DNA of 44,041 nt from Alteromonadaceae bacterium (lineage in GTDB: Bacteria > Pseudomonadota > Gammaproteobacteria > Enterobacterales > Alteromonadaceae), in assembly GCA_023301705.1 (NCBI GenBank), contig JALZUE010000093.1, positions 1 through 44,041 of the forward strand, given 5' to 3'. Under the pieces are notes generated by a model. It was not told the DNA's origin. It searched no databases and was given only the letters and a program-made list of their open reading frames with translations. Made by a program: the position numbers and the translations under genes. This document shows, one piece after another, positions 26,915 to 36,181 of the stretch; positions within the stretch are counted from its first letter, which is position 1, and every line of letters begins with the position of its first letter.

Positions 26915-27799
26915 TTAACCAGTTATTGTTGTTACTTCAATTGTTTGCTTCATAGTAACCGCTTGATTAGGTAGTACAGTTTTATTGTTCACACTTGCAG
27001 CTTCTAAACATACAAATTGCTGTTCACCACCGTTATGGACATCATTCATCAATTTTGCTGTATCTGTACCTGGATTCCAAAGTACCCAGTTATCAGTGTG
27101 TTGATTAGTAATATGAATAATTCGCTGCCACTCTTTATCAACAAGTTGCTGAGGTTTGTTATTAGAATAAACCGTGTCTATAGGGCCTACACTATTAGTT
27201 CGAACAAGCGAGTTAACTTTTTTACCTGTTAATTTATCTATAAATGCACTTTCATTGAGTAGTGGAGTTGTAACATATACAGGAGAGCTAACATTAAAAT
27301 AGCTATGTAGCGCGCCATTATATTCAAAAGCGTTATCACTGTGGTTATGTATAGTAAGCGTTTGTTCAAATGTTTTGCCAAAAAATAAACGCTGCTCAAC
27401 TTTGGCTAAATACGGCCACTTCTCATCTTGATTATTAGCTTCAAAAGTTAAGACAACACTAACACCTTCATCGCTTACCTCTAATCGCTCAAACTGCCAC
27501 AATGCTTGTCGAACGAAGCCATGTTGTATAGTGCCTTCTAATGGGCCAAACCAAGGCCAGCATAATGGAATGCCACCTCGTATCGCTTTACCTTGCTCAT
27601 ATAACGCATCATCACTTAACCAAAACACTTCTTTTTCATCGGTTGGTTGCCATGCTAACACTTGCCCACCGTAAAAACTGACTTTAGCCTGACAAGCGAC
27701 ATGATCAATCTCAAGTGCAGGAAAACCATCAGCTAACTCGAATTGAGTCACACTACCAAGTATTAAATCACTGTAGATAACTTTGCTTTTTTTGGTCAT
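26915..27799 (-). CDS. D-hexose-6-phosphate mutarotase (YeaD type)
   Basis: This is a 294-residue aldose-1-epimerase family enzyme that interconverts the anomers of glucose-6-phosphate or a similar sugar phosphate. Typical segments are SFYGGQVLAWQP, IRGGIPLCWPWFG, QHGFVR with the active-site His, ALHSYFNVS with the second His, and the late WNPG / VCLEAA region with the catalytic Glu. Length and pattern fit the E. coli YeaD branch rather than GalM. GAGGTG precedes the ATG by a few bases. It is convergent with mutH. Confidence 0.9.
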   Translation of the reverse strand: MTKKSKVIYSDLILGSVTQFELADGFPALEIDHVACQAKVSFYGGQVLAWQPTDEKEVFWLSDDALYEQGKAIRGGIPLCWPWFGPLEGTIQHGFVRQALWQFERLEVSDEGVSVVLTFEANNQDEKWPYLAKVEQRLFFGKTFEQTLTIHNHSDNAFEYNGALHSYFNVSSPVYVTTPLLNESAFIDKLTGKKVNSLVRTNSVGPIDTVYSNNKPQQLVDKEWQRIIHITNQHTDNWVLWNPGTDTAKLMNDVHNGGEQQFVCLEAASVNNKTVLPNQAVTMKQTIEVTTITG

Positions 27800-27923
27800 T
27801 TACACCTCGATGAGCCAATAAATATAAATAGGAATAAAAAAAAATAGATTATTTAATAACGAACAATCATAACGTTACATGAGTTCATTTACTTTGAATA
27901 CGAAAAGTTGACTTTAGCCTTAA

Positions 27924-28523
27924 TTATTTCTGTGCAAGCCAACGTTTAAACTTTTTATGACGAAACATTAATAACATGAGTGTAATACAAATATAAATGA
28001 TAGGTTCTATCAGCTCTGACTTACTCGACCAATAAAAGTGAATTGCAGCCAAAATTACAGCAAGGTAAACAAAATTATGCAATGTTTGCCATTTACGTCC
28101 CATTTTACGTTGAATTTTATTTAAAGATGTTAAAGTTAAAACTAATAACACAATAAACGATAGCAAGCCCAATGTAATATAAGGCCGTTCAAATACTTCG
28201 GTGATAAACAGTGCAATGTTAAACTGAATTTCAAATGCCCAAAAATTTAAGATATGACACAAAGCATAGATAAAGGTATATATACCAAGTAAGCGTCTTG
28301 ATTTCATTAACCACGATTGCTTAGCATATTTAGCTAATGGTGAAATACACAAGGTTATTATCAATAAATTTAATGCGCCAATACCAGTAAAATGAATAAT
28401 TGCTTGCACCGGATCTCCACCTATTTGATCTGTGATCGCTAAATAGTACTGATTGAAAATTAAGACTAAGGCGGTTACATGTATGAAGAACTTAAAGAGT
28501 AAACTATTGTATTTTGACTTCAT
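27924..28523 (-). CDS. msrQ: MsrQ, heme-binding membrane subunit of the MsrPQ repair system
   Basis: MsrQ passes electrons from the quinone pool (or a flavin reductase) to MsrP for repair of oxidised methionine in periplasmic proteins. The protein has 199 residues and about six helices, with histidines placed as heme ligands (GIGALNLL, CHILNFW, WQTLHNFVYLAVILAAIHF). ATG 28521-28523 is preferred over the TTG four codons before, since GGA lies 8 bases upstream of the ATG. It follows msrP after about 150 bases, further apart than the usual tight operon. Confidence 0.92.
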   Translation of the reverse strand: MKSKYNSLLFKFFIHVTALVLIFNQYYLAITDQIGGDPVQAIIHFTGIGALNLLIITLCISPLAKYAKQSWLMKSRRLLGIYTFIYALCHILNFWAFEIQFNIALFITEVFERPYITLGLLSFIVLLVLTLTSLNKIQRKMGRKWQTLHNFVYLAVILAAIHFYWSSKSELIEPIIYICITLMLLMFRHKKFKRWLAQK

Positions 28524-28675
28524 ATGAAATTCCAAGAAATGAATTATCGTTAGATAAGCTCAAGATAGGTGAACAGGTGTTGAAAGCGTAGTACCTCTAT
28601 AAAATAACCTCAATAATGTACCTAATAAATAATTGATAAAAATAACTTATTAGATACAAAAAAGATTAGTTAAGA

Positions 28676-29689
28676 TTAATAATCTTTGGTTAAGTCCATA
28701 CCTCTATATAAATGAGCTACTTCATCACCGTAACCATTAAACAGTTCTGTAGGAACACGATTCCTTGCCAATAAGCCACCACCAGTAATACGTCGTTCGC
28801 TCGCTTGGCTCCATCTAGGGTGAGAAACACTTGGGTTTACATTTGAATAAAAGCCATATTCTCTAGGTGCTAAACGGTTCCATGTTGTTGGTGGCTGCTT
28901 ATCAACAAGCTCAATACCAACAATAGACTTAATACTTTTGAAGCCGTATTTCCATGGTACTACTAAGCGAATAGGCGCACCATTTTGCGGTGGTAGCGTT
29001 TTGCCATATAAACCAACAGACATTAACGTTAATGGATTCATTGCTTCATCAAGCCTTAACCCTTCAACATATGGAAACTTTATGCCGCCACCTAATCTTC
29101 TATTAGCTTGTCCTGGCATTTGCTCTGGATCATGTAATGTTTTAAAAGCAACATACTTTGCTTTAGAGCTTGGATTTGCCATTGCTATTAATTTAGATAA
29201 TTCAAAACCAATCCAAGGTACAACCATAGACCATGCTTCAACACATCGTAAACGGTATATACGCTCTTCTAACGGGAACAATTTTAATAAGTCGTCATAA
29301 TCAAGCGTGATTTCTTTATCAACCAAACCACCAATTTTTAATTGCCAAGGTTTTACTTGAAACTTTTGTGAAAATTCAGCAGGTTGATGCTTTTGCGCAC
29401 CAAATTCATAAAAGTTATTGTGGGTAATAACCTTTTGCTCTGGTGTTAATATTTGGCTAGTAGGTTTGTCTTTTGTAAACGTTAATGCTTCAGTTTGAAA
29501 AGGTTCTTTTTTGGGTGCTTCATCGTTACCAAAAAAATTAAAACTGGCAGCTTGTGCTGAACTTGCTAACAATGAACCCGCACCAATAAAACCAATATTC
29601 TTTAATAACTGGCGACGTTTTAAGTAAGTGTTCTCATTTGTAACATCGTTTTCTGTGAGTGTATTATTTTTTTTATTTTTAATTAACAT
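28676..29689 (-). CDS. msrP: MsrP, periplasmic molybdopterin methionine sulfoxide reductase
   Basis: MsrP reduces methionine sulfoxide in periplasmic proteins using a molybdopterin cofactor. I start at ATG 29687-29689, giving 337 residues; the frame opens 16 codons earlier, but a Tat signal normally starts close to the twin arginines. The Tat signal is KRRQLLKN (24-31) followed by a hydrophobic run ending AQAA (48). The molybdenum-ligand cysteine is Cys149 in [34 protein letters not shown] and the MSVGLYG segment fit the family. msrQ follows. Confidence 0.95.
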   Translation of the reverse strand: MLIKNKKNNTLTENDVTNENTYLKRRQLLKNIGFIGAGSLLASSAQAASFNFFGNDEAPKKEPFQTEALTFTKDKPTSQILTPEQKVITHNNFYEFGAQKHQPAEFSQKFQVKPWQLKIGGLVDKEITLDYDDLLKLFPLEERIYRLRCVEAWSMVVPWIGFELSKLIAMANPSSKAKYVAFKTLHDPEQMPGQANRRLGGGIKFPYVEGLRLDEAMNPLTLMSVGLYGKTLPPQNGAPIRLVVPWKYGFKSIKSIVGIELVDKQPPTTWNRLAPREYGFYSNVNPSVSHPRWSQASERRITGGGLLARNRVPTELFNGYGDEVAHLYRGMDLTKDY

Positions 29690-29775
29690 ATGAATAAAGC
29701 TTACATTGGTAGATAGACTTAATAAATAAGACCACAATATAAGCTTTTTAATTCAAAAAATATTAAATTAATTTA

Positions 29776-30132
29776 TTAACTGTACTTTGCTAAATAAGCA
29801 ATAATATCATTTGATTCATACAACCACTTTGTTGCTGCAGTATCATCTGTAATTTTTAAGCATGGTACTGTTCGTTTACCACCTTGTGTTATTAACTCTT
29901 CTTTTAAGGCTGGATCTTTAATACTTTTTAACGCAATTGTTAAGCCTTGTCTTTTCATCGCTCTTTGTACTTTTATACAAAAAGGACAAGTAGGTAAATG
30001 ATACAAACTTAAATGTGCTGTTTTCTCAGATAACATCGTTTTTTCTTCTGCTGACATTTTAGGAGCACTTGGTGAAAAAATAAAATTAAATAATAAAATT
30101 AATCTACCTACTAACCAGCGAGCTATCGCCAT
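29776..30132 (-). CDS. Membrane-anchored glutaredoxin-like protein
   Basis: This 118-residue protein has an N-terminal hydrophobic stretch (about 7-19) and a glutaredoxin fold domain (about 40-118). The redox motif is CPFC (49-52) and the cis-proline loop TVPCL is present; YESNDIIAYL is the usual C-terminal helix. AGAGG lies 9 bases before the ATG. It precedes msrP on the same strand by about 90 bases, which may point to a shared redox role; that is inference. Confidence 0.88.
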   Translation of the reverse strand: MAIARWLVGRLILLFNFIFSPSAPKMSAEEKTMLSEKTAHLSLYHLPTCPFCIKVQRAMKRQGLTIALKSIKDPALKEELITQGGKRTVPCLKITDDTAATKWLYESNDIIAYLAKYS

Positions 30133-30180
30133 AATATATACCTCTGTTTATATAAATTTAATATTCAAAAAATACGATGA

Positions 30181-30732
30181 TTACCACATTAAATCATCAG
30201 GTATTTGAAAGTCTGCATATGGATCATCTTCAACAACATCAGGTGTGTCTACTTTGTCATTTTTCAGTAAAATAACAGTTTGATCAATGGTTGCAATTTT
30301 CTCAGCCGTTTCAGATGTAACAATATACGTAATATCATTCAAGCTACATAGTGCTAAACGACCATTAATCAATGCTTTTTGTGCAACTTCATTAACAAAT
30401 AACTTTTTAACCACCGCGCCAGCGGTATAATTATATGTTAATTCACCATTAGTACCCGGTACTGAATGATGTTTTAAAATTTGTTCAATACGAAGAAGTT
30501 GTTCTTTTTCAAGTAACAATTGTTTCTTTTGATTGTTGAGCTCAGCATCTTTGGCCTGCTTTTCTGCTTTATTTTTGATTAAATCTTGCTGAACTTTTTC
30601 CTGTAAATTATCTTCAAGCTTTACACCACTTTTCTTCTGTTTTTTAGCTTTTCGTTTATCTGTATTCGCTTGTCGAGCTTTTTGTTTAGTTGATAAACCT
30701 GCTTTTAATAATTGATCTTGTAACGATGCCAT
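30181..30732 (-). CDS. YaiL/DUF2058 family protein
   Basis: This 183-residue cytoplasmic protein starts MASLQDQLLKAGLSTKQKAR, the signature of the DUF2058 (YaiL) family. A highly charged Lys/Gln-rich helix (about 18-85) is followed by a compact C-terminal domain (about 88-150) and an acidic tail DDPYADFQIPDDLMW. Nucleoprotein or polysome association has been proposed for the family; the exact role is not established. The upstream gap is long (745 bases). Confidence 0.88.
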   Translation of the reverse strand: MASLQDQLLKAGLSTKQKARQANTDKRKAKKQKKSGVKLEDNLQEKVQQDLIKNKAEKQAKDAELNNQKKQLLLEKEQLLRIEQILKHHSVPGTNGELTYNYTAGAVVKKLFVNEVAQKALINGRLALCSLNDITYIVTSETAEKIATIDQTVILLKNDKVDTPDVVEDDPYADFQIPDDLMW

Positions 30733-31181
30733 AAGTGCTCAATAAAATAATAAAATTAATGGTTAACTAGGTTTATTATTTCACTTGTGTAACAGTAAAC
30801 CTAAGTGCTTATTTAGTGTTAAGTGCTTTATTAAATCGTATCTAAAGACAAAGACCTGAAATATGAAAGAAAAGCTCAAAATACTAAAAATGATTTAAAT
30901 GACCAAAAAGCGGCTAACATTCAAACTTGCTTATTTTAATCAAGATACACGCGATATCATATAGTTTTTTATGAAAAATCGAACTCATTTTAATAGACTA
31001 AAATATCTCTGTTCTCTATTTACATTATATAAGCTAGCTATTGCATATATAGCACCAGCAAGCTACAGTACGCCCATAAAATAAAGCTTCATACCGTCAA
31101 TATAAATTTACCCAATTAGGGACTATTGATCTTTCAGGGTTAATTTTTGTTCAAATTAAACGCTTTTTGAGCACGGCATTT
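30733..31181. other. Long non-coding gap before the pheA upstream element
   Basis: No convincing gene is seen. The left part contains three copies of TAAGTGCT (30732-30739, 30802-30809, 30820-30827) and a weak inverted pair TAGGTTTA/TAAACCTA (30768-30775 with 30796-30803). The rest is AT-rich with no strong promoter hexamers and no leader peptide with repeated Phe codons. Confidence 0.4.
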
Positions 31182-31316
31182 GTGATGTAGTATAGTTATT
31201 CTATTTAAAGAGCAAATAACAAAGCTAAAAATGCGTTTAAATGAATCGAAGACAGCATTGATGATAACTTTATACTACGTTATCGCTTATTTATGTAGAA
31301 TAACTACACATCATAA
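31182..31316. repeat. MITE-like element: 135 bp with about 40-base imperfect terminal inverted repeats
   Basis: The left arm (31182-31221) and the right arm (31280-31316) are inverted copies with about 75 percent identity, sharing TGATGT, TAGTTATTCTA, TAAA, AGC and ATAAC in order; a three-base insertion in the left arm is the main difference. A second inner pair (GTAGTATA at 31189-31196 with TATACTAC at 31272-31279) allows an alternative fold. No reading frame is inside. No clear target duplication was found. It could be a mobile non-autonomous repeat or a folded RNA leader. Confidence 0.45.
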
Positions 31317-31477
31317 GCTCTGCCTTGTATAAAACCATCATCAATTGCTGCAAAAACAACCTCGAAAGATAAACAGCCCCTAGTTACTTTTGAATACGTA
31401 AATTTGCCTAGCATTGCTCGGTACCTCAACCTCTATTATGCGGTTGATTCAACAGAATAAAAATGAAGGAAACCACA

Positions 31478-32659
31478 GTGACTGATTCATTAGACTTAAA
31501 TGAAATTCGTAAAAGCATTACTGAGCTTGATCAAGACTTATTAACCTTATTTTCTAAGCGCCGTGCGTTAACGTTAAATGTTGCTAAAAGTAAGGCTCAC
31601 CAAGTAAGACCCGTAAGAGACCAACAACGTGAGCAAGAATTATTAATACGCTTAATTAAGCAGGGAAAAGAATTAGGCTTAGACGCTCATTATGTTACTA
31701 ATATTTTTCAAACGATTATTGAAGACTCAGTGTTAAACCAGCAAGCCTATTTACAACAGTTGGCAAATCCAAATATTCAATCATCTTCTGTCAGTGTTTC
31801 TTTTTTAGGTGATAAAGGTTCATACAGTTATCTAGCAAGTCACCGTTATTTTGCTCGTAGAGCCAAAAAGATAATTGAGTCAGGTTGTTCAAACTTTGCT
31901 GATATTATGAAGCTGGTTGAATCAGGCCATGTCGATTACGGTGTTTTACCTATTGAAAATACTAGCTCTGGTAGTATTAACCAAGTATATGACTTATTAC
32001 AATATACGAATCTTTCTATCGTAGGTGAAATTACTCAACCAATAGAGCACTGTTTATTAGCGGCAGTAAATACTGAACTGAGCCAAATAAAAACAATTTA
32101 TGCACATGGTCAACCATTTGCGCAATGTAGTAACTTTTTAGACAAGCAAGATAATATTGGTATTGAATATTGTGACAGCACAGCTGATGCAATGGCGAAA
32201 GCTTATGAGTTACAAGATCCTACTGTTGCGGTTATTGGCAGCGAAGAAGGTGGTCAATTATATCAATTACATGCGTTAAAAAAATCAATTGCAAACCAAG
32301 AAGAAAATCATAGCCGCTTTATTATTGTAGCGAGAAAACCAATTGATGTAGCAGAACAAATTCCAGCAAAAACAACCTTAATATTGTCAACAGGTCAAAA
32401 GCCTGGTGCTCTAGTTGAATGTTTACTTGTGTTGAAAAATAACGGTATTAATATGTGCCGTTTAGAGTCTCGCCCTATTCAAGGTCGACCATGGGAAGAA
32501 ATGTTTTATATTGATTTAGAAACCAACCTAAGACATTCAGCAATGCAAACCGCCCTAGTTGAATTAACAGAAATAACCAACTCAATTAAGGTATTAGGCT
32601 GTTACCCAATAGAGCATATAACACCAACGAATGTACCCAATAGTGCATTAGAAGTTTAA
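31478..32659 (+). CDS. pheA: Bifunctional chorismate mutase / prephenate dehydratase PheA
   Basis: PheA turns chorismate into prephenate and then phenylpyruvate, the committed Phe branch. The chorismate mutase domain is at about 1-90, the dehydratase domain at 105-280 (IENTSSGSIN, EENHSRFI) and the ACT regulatory domain at 295-380 with the Phe-binding GALV and ESRP motifs. I start at GTG 31478 (393 residues), because AAGGA (31466-31470) is 7 bases upstream; an in-frame ATG at 31463 overlaps that binding site. It is convergent with tyrA; no pheL-type leader peptide was seen. Confidence 0.96.
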   Translation: MTDSLDLNEIRKSITELDQDLLTLFSKRRALTLNVAKSKAHQVRPVRDQQREQELLIRLIKQGKELGLDAHYVTNIFQTIIEDSVLNQQAYLQQLANPNIQSSSVSVSFLGDKGSYSYLASHRYFARRAKKIIESGCSNFADIMKLVESGHVDYGVLPIENTSSGSINQVYDLLQYTNLSIVGEITQPIEHCLLAAVNTELSQIKTIYAHGQPFAQCSNFLDKQDNIGIEYCDSTADAMAKAYELQDPTVAVIGSEEGGQLYQLHALKKSIANQEENHSRFIIVARKPIDVAEQIPAKTTLILSTGQKPGALVECLLVLKNNGINMCRLESRPIQGRPWEEMFYIDLETNLRHSAMQTALVELTEITNSIKVLGCYPIEHITPTNVPNSALEV

Positions 32660-32664
32660 AAATA

Positions 32665-32691
32665 AAAAAAGCGCTATTTAGCGCTTTTTTT
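32665..32691 (+). terminator. Terminator between pheA and tyrA (bidirectional)
   Basis: An 11-bp stem, AAAAAAGCGCT-type (32665-32675 with 32680-32690), closes a 4-base loop and has A and T runs on both sides. It lies between two converging genes, five bases past the pheA stop. Confidence 0.9.
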
Positions 32692-32707
32692 ATAGTTAAA
32701 ATATGTA

Positions 32708-33832
32708 TTAAAGCTCTTTCGCTTTTAATAATAAGCTTTTACTTTCTGCTAAGAACGACGATGCGTAATCACCAAACCACTCAGACACTCCATTAAAAGT
32801 CGCAACGAAATCGTCTTTTTGGCCTTTTTCTACATCATCAAGTAACTCAAGAAAGCGGTGTGCAAAGCGTTTCATCATTTGAATATTATTAGGATCATTA
32901 AAAATAATATCAGTATATAAAATAGGGTTCTGAGCAAATAATCTACCAACCATAATTAACTCTAAACGATAAATAGGTGAACTCATATCAACTAATTGAG
33001 CAATATCAACACCTTCTTCCATTAAGTGATAACCATAAGCAATAGTTGAAAAGTGACGCATCACTTGTACCATAGACATAGCTTTATCATGAGCACTGGC
33101 TTCAACGGCATATACTGTTGCGCCCCACACATTAAACTGTTCAAGTAACCATGCATATTTTTCTGGGTTTCGCCCTTCACATGCAATAATTGTTTGCTTG
33201 ATTAAACCTGAGACATCAGGCCCAAACATTGGATGTAAACCAACAACTGGCCCTGAATGAACAGTTAACATATCATTTAATGGCGACTCTTTCACACTTG
33301 TCACATCGGCTAAAATACAATGTTTATCTAATTGATCAAGTTTTTTTATTGTTGCTGAAGTTAAGCGGATAGGTACAGCCACTATCACTAAACTTGCACC
33401 ACTTAATATTACATCACTGTTTTCCCAATCATCTTTTTCAAGCGTAGTGACTTCATATTGAGAACGAGCAAACAAGTCAACAAACAACTTACCTAACTGC
33501 CCTTTACCACCAATCACTACTACTTTTTTACAGTTAGGGTTAATACAGCGATACCCTTTCACTTCTTGGCTTTTATACGAGTCTTGTATAATTCTTCTAA
33601 GTAAATCTTCAATTAAGTCTTCAGACACCCCTTTATTTTTCGCATCTACTCGACGCGCAGCAAATAAGCTTGCTTCTCGCTCAGGAGAAAAAATAGGCAT
33701 ACCCACTTCGCTTTTTATATCCCCTACACGTTTGGTAACAGCACGACGCTTAGCCAGCAGCTCAATTAATTGATGATCAAGCTCATCAATTTCATTTCGA
33801 CACTGTGTTAAACGTTCTTCTATGCTAGGCAT
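32708..33832 (-). CDS. tyrA: Bifunctional chorismate mutase / prephenate dehydrogenase TyrA
   Basis: TyrA makes 4-hydroxyphenylpyruvate from chorismate in the Tyr branch. The 374-residue product has an N-terminal chorismate mutase domain (about 1-92, RNEIDELDHQLIELLAKRRA), then an NAD-binding start GGKGQLGKLF, the catalytic HPMFGPD segment and a helical dehydrogenase C-terminus. AGGAA lies 7 bases before the ATG. Its mutase domain is a paralogue of that in pheA, which faces it. Confidence 0.96.
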   Translation of the reverse strand: MPSIEERLTQCRNEIDELDHQLIELLAKRRAVTKRVGDIKSEVGMPIFSPEREASLFAARRVDAKNKGVSEDLIEDLLRRIIQDSYKSQEVKGYRCINPNCKKVVVIGGKGQLGKLFVDLFARSQYEVTTLEKDDWENSDVILSGASLVIVAVPIRLTSATIKKLDQLDKHCILADVTSVKESPLNDMLTVHSGPVVGLHPMFGPDVSGLIKQTIIACEGRNPEKYAWLLEQFNVWGATVYAVEASAHDKAMSMVQVMRHFSTIAYGYHLMEEGVDIAQLVDMSSPIYRLELIMVGRLFAQNPILYTDIIFNDPNNIQMMKRFAHRFLELLDDVEKGQKDDFVATFNGVSEWFGDYASSFLAESKSLLLKAKEL

Positions 33833-33898
33833 ATGAGATTCCTACTAAGTAAAAAGAGATAAAGATAATGAGACGAATTTTAACTTTTTTTATAATAA

Positions 33899-33921
33899 AA
33901 AAGCCACTTAAAGTGGCTTTT
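33899..33921 (-). terminator. Terminator of acs
   Basis: A 9-bp perfect stem (33899-33907 with 33913-33921) with a 5-base loop and a T-run on the minus strand (complement of 33897-33902). It lies 47 bases after the acs stop. Confidence 0.8.
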
Positions 33922-33967
33922 ATCAGTGATAAATTTACGTTTACTTTGTGTTTATTTAAAACAAACG

Positions 33968-35914
33968 TTAACCATTGTGAATAATGCGATCATTAATTAA
34001 ATGTTCAACAACACTAGGATCTGCCAAAGTAGAAGTATCGCCTAACGTATCAATGTCGTTTTCAGCAATTTTTCGTAAAATACGTCGCATAATTTTACCT
34101 GAACGTGTTTTAGGCAAGCCTGGCGCATACTGAATGTAATCGGGCTTTGCAAATCGACCTAATTCATTAGCAACAAAACCAATTAATTCAGTATTTAAGT
34201 CAGTAGTCATCTTGGAATTGCTCATTAACGTCACATAGCAGTATACACCTTGGCCTTTAATATCATGCGGATAACCAACTACTGCAGCTTCAGCTACTGC
34301 AGGGTGTAATACTAATGCAGATTCTATTTCAGCAGTACCTAAACGGTGGCCTGAAACATTTAATACATCATCAACACGCCCTGTTATCCAGTAATAACCA
34401 TCTTCATCACGTTTTGCACCGTCGCCAGTAAAGTAGTTACCAGGGTATTGGCTAAAGTAGGTATCATAAAAGCGCTCTTTATCACCATATACTGTGCGCA
34501 TTTGTCCTGGCCAGCTACCAGTCATCATCAGTAAACCTGAATTTTCACCTTCTAGTACATTGCCTTCTTTATCAAATAAAGCAGGTTGAACACCAAAGAA
34601 AGGCTTTCCGGCTGCTCCTGGTTTCATATCAGCTGAACCCGGTAATGAGGTAATTAAAATACCACCAGTTTCTGTTTGCCACCATGTATCAACAATAGGA
34701 CAGCGCCCTTCGCCAACAACTTCATAATACCAATGCCATGCTTCAGGGTTAATAGGTTCACCAACAGAGCCCAAAATGCGTAGTGATGATTTATCATACT
34801 TTTCAACTAACTCATTACCTAAACTCATTAATGCACGTAATGCCGTTGGAGCGGTATAAAACACATTAACCTTATGTTTTTCAAATACTTGCCAAAAACG
34901 TCCAGCATCGGGGTAAGTAGGAACGCCTTCAAAAACTAATGTCGTTGCGCCATTTGCTAAAGGACCATAAAATATATACGAATGACCAGTGATCCAACCT
35001 GCATCGGCAGTACACCAATATACTTCGCCGTCTTGATAATCAAAAACATATTTGTGCGTCATTGCTGCATATAAAATATAACCACCGCACGAATGAAGCA
35101 CACCTTTTGGTTTACCCGTTGAGCCTGATGTATATAAAATAAATAAAGGATCTTCTGCATCCATTACTTCTGGTTCACATATCGCAGCCTGTGATTTCAC
35201 TGCTTCAGCGTAATTCACATCTCGTGTTTCATGCCAAACTGTATCGCAAAAGGTACGTTGTACCACAATCACTGAATGTACGTTTTCACAACTGGCAATC
35301 GCCGCATCAACATTTGCTTTTAATGGTACGGTTTTACCGCCTCTAAGACCTTCATCAGCGGTAATCACTACATCACACTCTGCATCGATAACACGAGACT
35401 TAATCGCTTCAACAGAAAAGCCACCAAACACAACAGAATGAACGGCGCCAATTCGTGCACAAGCAAGCATTGCGTAACCAACTTCAACAATCATTGGCAT
35501 ATAAATACAAACACGGTCGCCTTTTTTAACACCTCTTGCCTTTAATAAGTTAGCAAAACGACAAACATTATCGTGTAGTTCTTGATACGTGACTCGCTTA
35601 TCATCGTTTGGCTCGTCGCCTTCAAAAATAATAGCAGTATCATTGGCTTTTGTTGCTAAATGACGATCAATACAGTTGTAACTAACATTTAATTTTGCAC
35701 CAGAAAACCATTCAATATGTGCTTTATGGTAATCAATAGATCTAACAGTATTCCATGGTTCGTACCAATCAATAAACTCTTTTGCTTGTTCCGCCCAAAA
35801 TACATCTGGTTGCTCAACTGATTGCTTGTACAACGTATTGTAGTTTTCGAGGGTAATATGTGTAGTTTCTTTAGCAGAAGGTGAAACAGGGTAACGAGAT
35901 AATAAATCCTTCAT
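33968..35914 (-). CDS. acs: Acetyl-CoA synthetase
   Basis: Acs activates acetate to acetyl-CoA through an acetyl-AMP intermediate. The 648-residue protein has the family length. The ATP-binding loop [12 protein letters not shown], the acetate/AMP pocket TWWQTETGG and the hinge region are present, and the C-terminal lysine that is acetylated in related enzymes sits in [11 protein letters not shown]. No clear ribosome binding site precedes the ATG. The gene stands alone, with a hairpin in its 5' region (35965-36003). No CRP-like TGTGA-N6-TCACA site was found upstream. Confidence 0.97.
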   Translation of the reverse strand: MKDLLSRYPVSPSAKETTHITLENYNTLYKQSVEQPDVFWAEQAKEFIDWYEPWNTVRSIDYHKAHIEWFSGAKLNVSYNCIDRHLATKANDTAIIFEGDEPNDDKRVTYQELHDNVCRFANLLKARGVKKGDRVCIYMPMIVEVGYAMLACARIGAVHSVVFGGFSVEAIKSRVIDAECDVVITADEGLRGGKTVPLKANVDAAIASCENVHSVIVVQRTFCDTVWHETRDVNYAEAVKSQAAICEPEVMDAEDPLFILYTSGSTGKPKGVLHSCGGYILYAAMTHKYVFDYQDGEVYWCTADAGWITGHSYIFYGPLANGATTLVFEGVPTYPDAGRFWQVFEKHKVNVFYTAPTALRALMSLGNELVEKYDKSSLRILGSVGEPINPEAWHWYYEVVGEGRCPIVDTWWQTETGGILITSLPGSADMKPGAAGKPFFGVQPALFDKEGNVLEGENSGLLMMTGSWPGQMRTVYGDKERFYDTYFSQYPGNYFTGDGAKRDEDGYYWITGRVDDVLNVSGHRLGTAEIESALVLHPAVAEAAVVGYPHDIKGQGVYCYVTLMSNSKMTTDLNTELIGFVANELGRFAKPDYIQYAPGLPKTRSGKIMRRILRKIAENDIDTLGDTSTLADPSVVEHLINDRIIHNG

Positions 35915-35964
35915 AACTTGGGGCTCTTTCTTATTATATTTATGTATGCTGGTGTTAATTTACC

Positions 35965-36003
35965 AAGCCAGTCATTCGCATTAACATACGAATAACTGGT
36001 TTT
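35965..36003. other. Imperfect hairpin upstream of acs
   Basis: An inverted repeat with a 14-base left arm AAGCCAGTCATTCG (35965-35978) pairs with CGAATAACTGGTTT (35989-36002) around a 10-base loop, with one mismatch and one bulge. It lies 51 bases before the acs start, so it may sit in the acs leader; there is no T-run on the minus strand. On the plus strand it is followed by TTTATTTATA, but no plus gene ends here. Confidence 0.4.
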
Positions 36004-36181
36004 ATTTATATTATCTTTAAACAAAAGCGATAAGTTATCAACTTATATTTAGTAATAACTAACTACAAATAAAGTAATTAACAATTTCTAATTTAATCCC
36101 TGTAATACAGGAAGTTAACTTCATCATAACGATAATAAATACGGTTCACCAGTTAAAAGACCCTCATTCTGAATAATTAAT

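Noticed and set aside
30733-31477. A phenylalanine leader peptide and attenuator for pheA
   Set aside because: No short frame with repeated Phe codons and no hairpin with a T-run precedes pheA; the only strong structure is the MITE-like repeat.
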